Source: Atherix ibis (Eukaryota > Arthropoda > Insecta > Diptera > Athericidae). Taken from it: a stretch of DNA of 64,000 nt. How positions within the stretch are numbered: position 1 is the first letter of the stretch; every line of letters starts with the position of its first letter. A program made the translations under genes and the position numbers. Of the stretch, positions 23,271 to 34,800 are shown piece after piece. The stretch spans positions 40,030,811-40,094,810 of the forward strand of contig OY282605.1 of assembly GCA_958298945.1 (NCBI GenBank). Direction: 5' to 3'. Under the pieces are notes generated by a model. The model was not told where the DNA came from. It made no database searches and saw nothing but the letters and a program-made list of their open reading frames with translations.

Positions 23271-23520
23271 TTTATTAATTAGAAAGTTATTTTTATTAGT
23301 TTTTAAAAGTTATTTAAAGCCTATGGCTTCAGCGGCTGTTGTAGGCAAAGGTGTTTTTTTGACAGATCTCAAAATTGTGAGGCCGTATGATAAGTTAGTG
23401 ATAAATGATATAAGGAATAAATTTTTTTATATTTACCAATATAAAGATATTACAATTTCTTTATACTATCGGTCTGTCTTGGTTTTATTATCCAACTTAT
23501 CTAATAGTACAATATAATCA
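23271..23520. repeat. Dispersed repeat, relative of the 28310-29990 units
   Basis: Shares with the 28.3-30.0 kb array the ordered words atggcttcagcggctgttgt, gtttttttgacagatct, ggccgtatgataagttagtg and ataaatgatataagg. It continues to tttattatcc as in that array. A further relative is at 58455-58560. Origin unknown. Confidence 0.6.
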
Positions 23521-23814
23521 CGCTTTGGACACTTTTCGGGCAACAAAGCCAATATTTGTGTGGCCCATGGTGAAGTTTTGCTCGAACTACATATGATCCA
23601 GATCTGCTATAACTGGCTTAATATTGCCCTGCAAGACGTCAGTTATTGTTGGTTTGTCAGCATACACTAATGACTTTATATAGCTCTACAAAACTAATTG
23701 AATGGTGTTAAATGGTAGGATATTGAAGACCAATTACCAGTTGCGGGATTCTGTATTTAAAGAAAATTGATTATCAAAAATAATGAACAAACAAGGTGGG
23801 CTTGTTTAATTTTA

Positions 23815-24889
23815 TATATCTGTTTTCTAATTGGATAAATGACTCAGTGGCCGAAAGTAATCTTATATAGCCAACGTTACCTAGTTTCGAAAGAAAGCTG
23901 AAAACTCATGCGGAGTCTGATTTGAAATCAAGAAAATTTTGTGGAACCTTAAGTGCGATTGTTCACTTATAAAATTTGTATGTGACTATTTTCTTATTGA
24001 AAGAGTAACCCAAAAACGAAAAAATTTTGTATTGCCAACGTGACCCAGTTGTAAATAATAACTGAAGACTCACGCGGTCTTAAATTTTTTTCATTATAAA
24101 ATTTTTAAGTGACTATTTTCGAATTGAAAGAGTGACTCACTGGCCGAAAATAATCTGGCCTCACTAGCATGCCCTAGTTTCAAATAAAAGCAGAAAACTC
24201 TTGCGGCGTATGAATCCAAAAAAAATTTGTAGGACCTCAAGTGTGATTGTTCACTTATGAAATTTTTTAGCTACTATTTTCTATTATAATTGGATTGACT
24301 CAGTGTCTGAATAAAATTTTGTATTGCCAACGTGACCTAGTTTCAAATAATAGCTGAAGACTCATGCAGAGTCTGATTTGAATTAAAAAAGTTTTTTGTG
24401 GGACCTCAAGTGCGGTTGTTGACCAGTGAGTAGCCTAAGGTCTGGTTTGTTGAGTTTAAGGACCTCTTCTGCCCTTTTTTTTAAAAAAAAATGGACTCCA
24501 GGTGGCTCTTTGGATAGCCACAGAATTATTTTAATTCGATGAATGGAGTATTTGCTCTCCTTTTGGCAAGCTTGTCTGGTAGTTTGTTACCCTCAATACC
24601 ATCATGACCTGGCATCCACGGTTGTTGACATGAAATTTTTAAATGATTATTTGGTAATTGGAAGAGTAAACCAGCATGATAAAATTTTGTATTGCCAACG
24701 TATCCTAGTTTCAAATAATAGGTGAAAACTCATGCGGAGTCTGATATGTATACAAAAAAATTTTTGCGTAAGAGCAAGTGGGGTTGCTCACTTATATAAT
24801 TTTTGAGCGGCAGTTTTCTAATTGGAAAAATGACTCCGTGGTCGAAAAATATCTTTTATTTCCAACATGACCTAAATAAAAGGTCCATG
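23815..24889. repeat. Degenerate tandem array, unit about 130-175 bp
   Basis: The landmark gccaacgtgacc (variants) recurs near 23866, 24035, 24166, 24328, 24690 and 24864. Words such as ctgaagactcatgcagagtc and gacctcaagtgcgattgttc occupy fixed places. Subtracting the retroelement insertion (24424-24629) restores normal spacing between the fourth and fifth landmarks. The array is cut on the right by the mariner at 24890. Confidence 0.7.
24424..24618 (-). mobile_element. Short I-like retrotransposon fragment with target duplication
   Basis: About 195 bp of the I-like RNase H region, minus strand, encoding PWMPGHDGIEGNKLPDKLAK and RRANTPFIELK. This is an RNase H motif lost from copy 1. It lies in the tandem array between direct repeats cggttgttgac (24413-24423 and 24619-24629). 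No A-tail is obvious, so retrotransposition with extreme 5' truncation is likely but not certain. Confidence 0.7.
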
Positions 24890-25976
24890 TACGAGGTCTG
24901 TTCAAAAAATATCGCGTATTTTGTGTTTTTCCAAAAATTGTTTATTTATTCATAATCCCCACTAGATATTATACAATTGTGCCAAAGTTTTTCCTAATCC
25001 TCGAAGCACTTCAAAAAATATTTTTTGTGATCTTGTTCAGCTCCTCCTTTGATGCCGTCTTTATCTCCTTAATCGTAGCGTAGCGTCGCCCTTTCATGGG
25101 GCTCTTCAGTCACAGGGGGCCAGATCTAGGGAATACGGTGGCTGCGGCATTAGGCCAAAAATTCACGCACAAGCAACGATGCGTGAGCAGGGGCGTTATC
25201 ATGGTGCAAAAGCCATTTTTTGTTCTTCCACAAATCCGGGTGTTTCTGGTGGATTGCTTCACGCAACTTGCGCATAACTTGCAGGTAAAATTCCTGATTG
25301 ACCATTCTACGCTGTGGCAAGAAGTCATGATGTACGACGCCCCTGCAATCAAAGAAAACTGTAAACAAAACCTTCACATTTGACCGAATTTAGTGCTTTT
25401 TTCGGTCTTGGCTCGTGCGGTAGCTTCCATTGTGATGATTGAGCTTTGGTTTCCATGTCATAGCCATAAACTCATGACCCAAAACACGTGCAAGCAAAGC
25501 AGCTGTCGAAAATTAACTGAACATTCAAAATGGCCAAACTTGTCGGCATGAGTACCAACATAACGCCACAAAAAATCGTAAATCGAATAAACATAATCCG
25601 CGGAAATTCAAAATTCGCTATACTTTTTTGAAACAGAGTCAAAAGACTTTGCGTGTCGCCAGGAAAAGAGCGAAATCCTTTAGAGTCTTGATAGACAAGA
25701 CCCTAAATCTACAGGCAACTAATAATGAGTGTTGACGTGCATCTTGTCTAAGGCGGCTTCGTTAATATCTGCTACTGGAGACATGGAAACTCAGAGACAG
25801 TTCATGAACCTTACACCCTGATAGAGTGAATGTGTGGAGGTGCCATTGGTCCATATTTGATTGAGGACGCTGCTAGCAATACTATTAGGGTGACTCCTGA
25901 GAAAAAGATAGATCACTTTTTTATCCGAAAATTGGCTCAATTAGGATTGAACGATACTTTTTGAACAGACCTCGTA
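24890..25976 (-). mobile_element. mariner-like element with both ends, second family
   Basis: Flanked by TA at 24890-24891 and 25975-25976. Inverted ends acgaggtctgttcaaaaaat (left) and, inverted on the right, acgaggtctgttcaaaaagt agree over about 25 bp. Length is about 1.09 kb, a little short for the family. It carries one decayed transposase on the minus strand and has inserted into the 23.8-24.9 kb tandem array. Confidence 0.85.
24930..25700 (-). pseudogene. mariner transposase (DD34D type), heavily disrupted
   Basis: Minus-strand pieces in order: YGYDMETKAQSSQWK near 25460, VLFTVFFDCRGVVHHDFLPQ near 25350, REAIHQKHPDLWKNKKWLLH then HDNAPAHASLLVREFLA near 25150-25260, then KGRRYATIKEIKTASKEELN near 25080 and a CFEDWKNFGT end near 25000. 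The core block is open for about 75 codons (25150-25377). Elsewhere there are frameshifts and stops. The N-terminal DNA-binding part is barely recognisable, and the sequence after REFLA has lost the PYSPDLAP block. Inactive. Confidence 0.8.
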
Positions 25977-28309
25977 CACCCTATTTTATATTTAAAAAAA
26001 AATTTGTGGTCGCCGAATGGGTCCGTTTCTTTTGAAATTTTTAAAATTGCCGTTATTTATTTAGATAATTGACTTAAAAATGCAAAAAGCATTTTTTTTA
26101 GCCAATATACATACACAATTCAAAAACTGGTCTTTGATTGTTACATGGCTCTCGACCTGGCTCTCGTTTAAAATGTTTGTGTCACGATTTACTTCTAGCC
26201 GGAAAATCTGTTAATTCTAGAGTATCAATTTTACTTTGTAACAAGCCTAAAATGAGACCATTTTTAAAAACAATTATGCGATAAAACAGCTTTGGTTCTT
26301 TAAGTGTAAAGCTATTTCTAATAAAATTGCATTCTATAAAAAAATTAACTGAAGCAATTTTCGTATTTTACAATAATAGAAATACAAAATAAAATAATCT
26401 ACAATTATTTTATTTTGAATTTATATTATTATAAAATACGAAAAAAAAATTACATTCAAAAATAAAAACACAATTAATTATTAAGTGTCCAAAGTAGCTT
26501 GTTTGGTAAAAACGTTCTATCAATATTCATTACTATAAGCTAAAGCTGATAAAAAAATCTATATAAATTTAAATTTAGTATTCATAGTTATTAATAAACT
26601 AATTTATTTACTTTGAAATCTGAGCACCCAATTTCATAATATTACAAAGTAAATAGTTTGAACTTCCAACCCAAATTCATATACTCATACTCGTATTTAT
26701 ACTCAACAGGCTGTTTTCCTTTACAAGGTGATTATTATGAAAACTGCCGGTTGGTAGTATTGTAATTTCAGTCACAAAAATATATCATATTTCTACAAAT
26801 AAAAACGTAGATTAAAGCTTAAAAGGGAAGTTATTAAAGCTACAAATAAGGAATTTTATCTTAACATTTATTAAACGAATAAAAGAAATAAAATAAAAGC
26901 TGAGCAAATAGTTACCGACAACTATTATTATTTGTGAGTAAAAATTAACAAAAATACGAATATATCTTCACATACTCGTGCTCGTATTCGTAAATTGAGA
27001 TAATTTGTAAATTGCGTGTTTGCCGTCACAATTCTACCAAATTGAATTCTGGAACACCAGTGCGGAAGAGGTTTCGTGCATAAATTGCCAGTACGAGTAT
27101 AAGTAATAGTCAAGATATGGTGTACTAGCCCAACGGTATTTTATCAACTGGATCGATTAGAATTAGTCATAATAATGGGTAATTAAGTTTTGCCACAACT
27201 GCCAAAAATGTTGGGTCAGAAAAATCGACATCGATTACATGAAGGACGCGTCAAGAACACTCATTCAAAGTTTGCATATTGCCGGCAGCAAAACCAGAAC
27301 GTTAGGTGTCCGGAAGAATATGTGGAGTTTCATGACGGATAATTAGCACAAATTAGAGCATATTTCCCTGGTAGCTCTATCGACTTCCATTGTCTATTCA
27401 TCCAGCAACGAACACATATCTTATCTGAGTGGCTTTAGATATGGAACGGTCGTAAAGAGTGCGAGACTATCGTAATTTCAGTCCATGTCTGTGATTTCTT
27501 CCATTCCGATACTATATGCATCAGCTATCCTGTTCGGATTCCTTTCATTTCAGTCCATGTCTTCTTCTATTATCGATCTATCGATCCGGAAATCCGAAAT
27601 AACAACACTGGATTCTTCCCTACCCGCCCGAAACTTATCCTCCACTGAAACTTCTACCCCAAACGGTGACCTAGATTCCAACGCATTTCAAAATCCAGGC
27701 GACTCCAAAAACATTTGAAGAGTATAAGTTTTAAGGTTGAAAGTTGTTTTACTTTCATTTAGGAAGGAAGATTCTGTTTTCATCCCATACACAAATATAT
27801 TGTAATATTGCAGTTACAAGGACTATAATGCCAAGATACATATTTTTCCAAGCGCTGGAAGGTTCCATATTTAGAAATACGCAACGCTATTTCAGCACTC
27901 AAGAAAATGTAATTTTCCTTTGACACTGTAAAAATTTCTTCAATTACCAGTATGAGTGGAAAATGCTCGAAATTTCATCGAAATTAGTTCATCGATTGAT
28001 TTTGTTAAATGGATTTTTTTTCTTACTATTAGAAATTGAAATATTTTAAAAACTCCCCCTTTTTATTTATGTTTACTATTGATTTTTATATGTATATACT
28101 ATTTTCTATAAAAATATCGCTGATATTATTTTTGTAATTATTTCCAAATTTCAAATTAGATTTAATGGAAACTAAGCGTGATCATATTATAATTGCATTT
28201 CTTGTGGTGAAAACTCATAAAACGCAAATATTTTCTACCCCCTGCAATTCACTATTTTTTGTATTTCAAAAATTTTGTTTATTTTGCATAGTGAACTATT
28301 GTAAAGGTA
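25977..28309. other. Intergenic DNA, one inverted-repeat arm, no supportable gene
   Basis: Mostly AT-rich. A less AT-rich patch at 27150-27720 has a 77-codon plus-strand frame (27485-27718) ending NAFQNPGDSKNI, which I do not recognise and do not call. It holds a short direct repeat atttcagtccatgtct (about 27476 and 27549). The inverted-repeat arm at 26146-26174 is listed separately. Confidence 0.4.
26146..26174. repeat. Left arm of a perfect 29-bp inverted repeat
   Basis: The sequence begins tggctctcgacctggctctc and ends gtttaaaat. Its exact inverse complement is at 36555-36583. Each arm holds two copies of the 12-mer gagagccaggtc. Looser similarity extends inward through gtgtcac. It is either one end of a dispersed repeat or a terminal repeat of a large element. 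Confidence 0.8.
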
Positions 28310-29990
28310 AAGTAAAGTAAAAAGAGTTTTACAAATAGTTTAAATTCAGATTTTGATTCAATTTTTATTTTAATAAATTGACTGATTCTTGCCATTATGT
28401 AAATTATATATTAAATTTTTAAATTACTGCAGAAATATTTTCTCTTAAAGTAATTTTAAGAAAAAATTCGCAGATTTCGGCGTGTAGTTTCTTTGTTTTC
28501 GCTTTTTAAATGCTCTTAAATATGAAGATTACCTATGTAAATATATAATTTCTCAAAAACTATCAGAAAAAGTCCAAGGACAGTAATTTGCACGATGTTG
28601 GAGGCTAATTGACATAAAAAAATCTCAAAATTACGAGGCAGTATGATAAGTTAGTGATAAATAAGGTAAAGAACTAGGTTAAACAAAAATAGTTTTAGGC
28701 ATATGGCTTCTTCGGCTATTCTTGACAAAAATGTTTTTTGACAGATCTAGAAATTTCGAAGCAGTATGATAAGTCAGTGATAAATAAGGTAAAGTATTAT
28801 TTTATTCAACAAAATTTAATTTATTTGTTAAAATAAATATATTATAACTTCTTTATACAATTATTTTATCTTGGCTAAGACAAATTTATAATTTTGGAAA
28901 GTAATGTAAAGAAAGATTATACGAGTAGTATAAATTCAGATTTTGATTCGATTTTTATTTTGATAAATAAATTGATTACTCTTCGGCATTATGTAAATTA
29001 TATATTAAGTTTTAAAATTACTTTTATAAAAATGTTTGCAGAAATATTTTCTTTTAAAGTAATTTTTAAAAAAAATTCGCAGATTTCGGGGTGTATTTTC
29101 TCTATTTATGCTTTTGAAATGCGCTTAAATTTGAAGATTACCTATGTAAATATATAATTTCTCAAAAACTATCAGAAAAAGTCCAAAATGAGAAAAATCT
29201 CAAAATTACGAGGCAGTATGATAAGTTAATGATAAATAAGGTAAAGAACTAGGTTAAACAAAAATAGTTTTAGGCATATGGCTTCTTCGGCTATTCTTGA
29301 CAAAAATGTTTTTTTGACAGATCTAGAAATTTCGAAACAGTATGATAAGTCAATGATAAATAAAATAAAGTATTATTTTATTCAACAAAATTTGATTTAT
29401 TTGTTAAAATAAATATATTATATCTTCTTTATACAATTATTTTGTTTTGAATAAGACAAATTTGTAATTTTGGAAAGTAAAGTAAAGAAAGATTGTAGTA
29501 TAAATTCAGATTTTTATTCTGATAAATTGATGACTCTCTGGCATTATATAAATTATATAATGTTTTTGAATTACTTCTGCAAAAATATTTGAGGAATTCT
29601 ATCTTTTTAAGGTTATTTTTTAAAAAATTTCTTAGGTTTCGGGCTGTAGTTTGTCCATTTCTTGATGGATGTTAGTTTTTAAATGCCCTTAAATTTGAGA
29701 ATTATCTACGTTCATATAATATTTCTGAAAACACTATCAGAAGAAGACATTTACACGATGTTGGAGGATAATTGACATCAAAAAATCTTAAAATTACGAG
29801 GCAGTATGATAAGTCAGTGATAAATGGAACAAAGAATTAATTTAACCAAACCTAATTTTAGACATATAATGTCTTCGGCTATGTTTGGCAAATATATTAT
29901 TTTGACAGATCTAGAAATTGTGAGGCAGTATGATAAGTCCCAAATTTGATAGATTGTGTGGCCCATAGTGAATTTTTGCTGAAACAACAT
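28310..29990. repeat. Three tandem units of about 560-610 bp
   Basis: Landmark gattacctatgtaaatatat falls near 28527 and 29136, with a diverged form near 29698. Each unit contains aattcgcagatttcgg, ctatcagaaaaagtccaa, acgaggcagtatgataagt, catatggcttcttcggctat and tttgacagatctagaaattt in the same order. The third unit is the most diverged. Single relatives occur at 23271-23520 and 58455-58560. An 87-codon frame at 28894-29157 lies inside unit 2 and is not conserved as protein. Confidence 0.75.
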
Positions 29991-31459
29991 ATTCTCCATA
30001 TTAAAATTTTCAAATATAATCCAAAAAAAAGTAGGCTATCATATGGCCATAGTATTTAAGACTTGATGGTTACTGTTTTCATTTTTCATTGGCACCTACA
30101 AATGAAAAACGCCACCAGACAGTGACTTTATGTAGAAAAAAAGTCTCCTTTATGGTCACATATGTGATTTTGGGAGCGCCTTTTTTTTACTAATTGAAAT
30201 ATCCACCAAACGATAAATGAGCCTAATTGCTGAAGAAAATATAGTTAGAAAAATCAACACCCAAAATCTGTTGAACGGGCACCTAATTTATAGCTTTGTA
30301 AATTCATAATATCAAATGGCACATTCAATTCTATTTAAATCGTATCTTAAATAATATATTTGTTTGACATCTAATGAATATCAGTATTATATATTCTAAA
30401 TCATAAAATGGATAATCCCTTGTAATGGTTTCTACTACGAGTATGTGCACTAATTCATCATTATTTTAAAAAACCGAACGTGGTAGAGTATTTCAAAAGA
30501 AAGCAAAATTCCAACAATTTCATAGTTAATTTAATATAAAGTGGCATATCAGATTGTTCAAAAATGGCATATCAGATGTTATGCGGAAAAATACGAATAA
30601 TTTTGCTGCCATAGAAGGCCACTATTAGCAATATTAGGAAAAATTCTAAGATTTTATTTTAAAATGTTCAATTTATATACAATATATATAATTTTTTTAT
30701 ATATTGTATATTGTATAAGAAATAAATACAAATAAAATTACTTCTACATAATAAAAACTAAAATCGAATAAAACCAAATACTTAAAAATTTATATTTCAT
30801 ATCAAACCAGGTTAGCAGGAATATTCGTTGTTGGAATTTGGTAAAACAAAAACAAAACCAAAATAAGAAAACCCTATACACATTGCAGATTTATGCATAA
30901 AACCTTTACAAAAATTGACATTTACCTGAATCGTGCGAATATTTTATGTGAAAATGGGTAGGTGAGCACGTTTACCAGACAAGTTCATCAAGGTACACCG
31001 TTGCACATCAGACAGGTTTTCAACCTAATTTTATTTGTGGTGTTAATTTTTTTTATCATTATAACATAAACAAAAATATAAACAGTAGTGGCTAAAAAAA
31101 TAGGAAGATATTTATTTAACTGTACTCATTCCCACCAAGGCAGATTAGTTTTTTTATGGAAGAAAATATTTTAAGAAAATCTTTTCCTTGAATAAATACT
31201 GCCCATTCTTATTTCTGAATAAGCACTCTTCGATACATTTTTGCAGATATTTTTTTAATCTAAAACAAACAGAAATATCTGTAAAAAGTAGTTGCTTAAA
31301 TTATTTAGAAAATTTAGGTAAATAGCAAACGGAAGGAGTAATAGGACTAACAACAAAAAGGGTCAGAGTCGGGCCATTTTAAAAGAAACATCGAATTCGG
31401 CTTTGAGTGCAAAATAGATTACAGCAAAAGTTTTGTGAATTTTCAAGGCATTCTCGAAA
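29991..31459. other. AT-rich intergenic DNA, nothing recognised
   Basis: No gene or element identified. A small hairpin (tttttcatt...aatgaaaaa) lies near 30090-30118. A short duplicated phrase, aatggcatatcagat, is near 30540-30580. Confidence 0.5.
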
Positions 31460-31690
31460 ATGCCTTTTTACCGGCTATCTTTTAGAATAAAAACCCTTCT
31501 TAGCAAGATTTCACTTAGAAAAGCTCGACTAGAATTTGTGCGCCATCGTACGACGAATGGAAATACCGAAAGGATAGTTGTCATCTTTTCCGATGAAAAG
31601 CAGTTTTGTCTGGATGGACCAAATAACACCTTTTATCATTTTCGGTTCGGTTCAGTTATGGTCTTGGGAGCTGCTTTTTTACTATGAAGT
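31460..31690 (+). pseudogene. Tc1/Tc3-like transposase fragment
   Basis: The frame contains RKARLEFVRHRTTN, then ERIVVIFSDEKQFCLDGPN, then FRFGSVMVLGAAF. This is the order of the first catalytic block of Tc1-type transposases (usually IFSDEKKFNLDGPD then GGGSVMVWGAF). About 75 codons survive; the segment between DGPN and GSVMV is shortened. The later catalytic residues are not found. It lies next to, but is different from, the mariner relic at 31770. Confidence 0.7.
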
Positions 31691-31769
31691 TGGCTAACAA
31701 AATTTAGCAAGACCGGCATATCATCAGTCATAAGTTAACCATTCATTATCAAATCGTTTTATACCATTT

Positions 31770-32080
31770 GCTAAAGGCTAAGCTGAAAAAAGAACTCTAT
31801 GTTTGGGTAGATAGACTAATCTAGCTGCTGAAGCTCAATAAAATCGAACCATTTCTGGAGAAAATCATAACTAGTGATGAAAAATGTATAAAATACGAGA
31901 ATATCGTGCAAAAGAGATCATGGTAAAAGGTCCATATTTTCGAGAGGCCTGTAAAAACCACTTGATTCAGTTGATCAACTAGAAACTATAGAAGATCTAT
32001 ACTGATGGATTCATGGCTCTACCCAAAAAATGGCTAAACATGGTCGATAATAATGAAGAATAATTGGTTTGAAAAGTTGA
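31770..32080 (+). pseudogene. Decayed mariner relic, cecropia-like
   Basis: Plus strand: WVDRLI, then LLKLNKIEPFLEKIITSDEK, CIKYENIVQKRSW, and after a large gap ALPKKWLNMVDNN. The order follows mariner transposases that read EPFLKRIITGDEKW, YDNIVRKRSW and, at the C-terminus, LPKKWQNVVDNNGE. The catalytic middle is deleted and several stops are present. The subfamily is a guess from these motifs. Confidence 0.65.
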
Positions 32081-32619
32081 ATTAAACATTCTGAATTAAG
32101 CATCTCCATTTTACTCGAAAACGCCATGAACTTTTTCGACTAACTAATATTTTAAATTTTCAAATGTAATCAGGGTAAGAAAATTTCATCCCTTATTTTA
32201 AACTTGATATCAATCAAACACAAATTTTTTTGGATATAATTTATACTTTGATGTCTATTAATTTAAATTCAATTAACGTAAATCTCACTCCCAACGCTAG
32301 ACTTTATTTACATTTCGAGTTGCTAATGATTATTGCATTTTAACGAATCCCTTTAACGAAACCCAATTTGCATTTTAACGAATCCCTTTTCTACCTTTAA
32401 ATATTTTTTGTTTATTAATTTTTAGACATAGTTTCATGCAAATCAAAACTTCCACCTGTAAAATGAAATTATTTCCATTTCAAAAACCAACTTTAAAGAA
32501 AAATAATTTCATCGTCAAATTCAGATATTGTTTACATTGAAAGACTTAGGCTGATTTGGACAAAGTTTCATACTAAAAAAAACACCAATTTGAAATGTGG
32601 GATAGTAAGTACTTATGTT
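32081..32619. other. AT-rich intergenic DNA, nothing recognised
   Basis: No gene or repeat identified. The phrase ttttaacgaatccctttaacga is partly repeated near 32338-32390. Confidence 0.45.
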
Positions 32620-34800
32620 GGAAGGCTGAGAATGATACTTTTTATAACGAGACACAGTCATATAACGAACAAATGGGACTTTAACATTACGATGAAGAGT
32701 GTCAGGCTTCTAGTTTTTTAGTTCATATTGTGTAAAACTGCTTTGCTATCTATTGTAAGTTTGCACCCTTTATCTAGAAGTCAAAGTGGTTGCCAATATC
32801 TCGGTTTTTAGTTTTAGTCCTTTCAGTGAAACGTTGATCTAAGAACAGTACTTATTCTAAAATATCTCGTAATAAGGAAGGGCAAAGCATTAAAATATTT
32901 GGAAGGGCAAAGCTTATGGTACAGAGTAAAAGTGATACATACACTTTTGCGTTTGTTTAGTTTTACTTTCCATTTTCTAAACCAGCTTTAAAAAATTTGG
33001 ATTTCGGTTTTGAGGTTTGGTGTTAGGACAACATTGGATGTATAAATATTGAAGAGGATTGGATCTAATATGCTATCTTGCGGAATACCTGCGAATATCG
33101 ATAAGATATTTGAGAGTTTGATAGCTCCAAATACTTTGTTGAGGCGCCCTAGTATTTCGATTCAGCAGTTTTGAAGTGCAACAAAGTTCACTCTGCTGAA
33201 TGGCGAGACGAGGCACGTGGAGAAGATCGAAACAGGATCAGTTGGACTCTAGATGCCTAACAGAATATGCTGCAAAATATTGTACAAAAAATTTAATGTA
33301 AAATTTTTTTATGTTAATTTACATCCTGAGTTTCCACCAACTGGCACCTCCCTGTGTTCTGGAAAAGGATTACTTCTAATCATGTGCACCAACGAAGTGC
33401 CAAAGAGTAGTTTTGGGAATGGTCAGACCTAAACTTTTCGCAAAGGGGTTACTTCTGGTTGTAGATCTGTACCTACGGGTCTTGGCAAGCTCGCGGTCCT
33501 GAGCTGTCCTACTTGTGCCAGGAAATTACATGTTTCCTTGAGTGAAGAGTACACAACAGGTACTTTTAAAACCAGAACTGTCTGGTAGTAACACGGTGAT
33601 TGGCGTGGGAGCCTTTGGCTGAAATGTGGTTCGATGTGGTTGTAGCCTACATTGCAGGTAAAGTCTTAGGACTCAAGCTGAAGGATGGCTGGATTCAGGG
33701 TGCTATCATTTCAGACTATAGAAATATGAAATGTTTGACTACAACACGAATGGCCCTAAATGGCGGAGATGGTTTAAGACCATCTTTCCATAGAAGAAAC
33801 TGATTTTCAAGAGCTTCAGAAAAGGAGTCAGGAAAAGAGGCATACCTGACAGAGAGTTCCATGGATAAGGTGACCCAAGAAGTCGATATTGCATTGAAGT
33901 GAGCTGGGGTACTGTTGAGTATTTGAGATGCGTGCAACTACCTGAATCTAGTCAGCTGAGCTGTTAAAATTCATTATTGGACAGGTCGGTTTTGGCAGCT
34001 CATGGTATTATGTCTTACGATATGTATGCTACGTTAAATAACATTACACTTAACACCTATACACCTCCCAAGAAATTTCTCTCTCCTCGCACTCCAAGAA
34101 AATTTTTTTTGCAACTTTTATTCTTCACTTTTCTCCTCTCCCAATTTTTATACTTTTTTCCCCGTCCTTAGGCCCATGGCGAACTTAACGCCTTTTCAAT
34201 GTCTTCATTTTAAATAAATTGCGGCATGATTTTTTTTTGTTATATTTGGATACAAAGGTATGCTGGGGTACTTTCTCATCTTCTGGATGAAGGTACTTAT
34301 AATACTAGACTCATCCCTCTAGGACTTCACGTCCGAAATAAATGGATAGTATTTTTGATTTTTACACCACAACCCAATATCCTAGCTCTCTGAAAGTGAG
34401 AAGGACTAAAAACATCCCAACAACTTGGAAATAGCGGTTTGTAAAAAGGTGGAAGAAAGGACCATCTCAAGTTTCCTGATAGACCGGGAAGAAAGGAAAG
34501 AGTATTGTCACTGAAGCGATGACCCAGCAGAGTATTGTCGCTGATGCAATTATTCTGCTGTAAGTGGAAACTAAATTCATGCTTGGGAATTGAATTTAAT
34601 GATTTGAGGAGTGGATGTATTATGTGGCAAATTTATATTTTTTTTTAAAGATTTTGCACAACAATAAAAGGAAACTCATTGGTCTGTAAGAAGTATGGCA
34701 GTTTATTGATTTATTCGGTTCAAGGATCATTTTAATATTTTCGAATTTTTAGGGGGTTAAGAAAAATTTTGTCCAAAGAATCGAGTTATATAATAAAACA
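32620..34800 (-). mobile_element. Decayed Jockey-like retrotransposon, interrupted
   Basis: Nucleotide-level relative of the Jockey element at 61395-62900, in the same orientation. The left part (32620-33120) shares aacaaatgggacttta, gctgtctattgtaagttt and gtataaatattgaagaggat. The right part (about 34400-34800) shares aaaggtggaagaaaggacc, attgaatttaatgatttgag and gaagtatggcagtttattga. The reading frame is lost almost everywhere. Between them lies about 1.2 kb of unrelated sequence (33125-34400), so the copy was interrupted or rearranged after insertion. Confidence 0.7.
33125..34400. other. Unidentified segment inside the decayed Jockey copy
   Basis: Less AT-rich than its surroundings and absent from the Jockey copy at 61.4-62.9 kb. 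It holds two similar phrases, ggaaaaggattacttctaat (33360) and caaaggggttacttctggtt (33440). Short frames at 33600-33803 (+) and 33716-33937 (-) have no recognisable domain. No terminal repeats or target duplication could be fixed. Possibly an old insertion of an unrecognised element. Confidence 0.4.

Noticed and set aside
27485..27718. 77-codon frame in a GC-richer patch
   Set aside because: Serine/threonine-rich and ends naturally, but no recognised domain, splice context or repeat match; too weak to call a gene.
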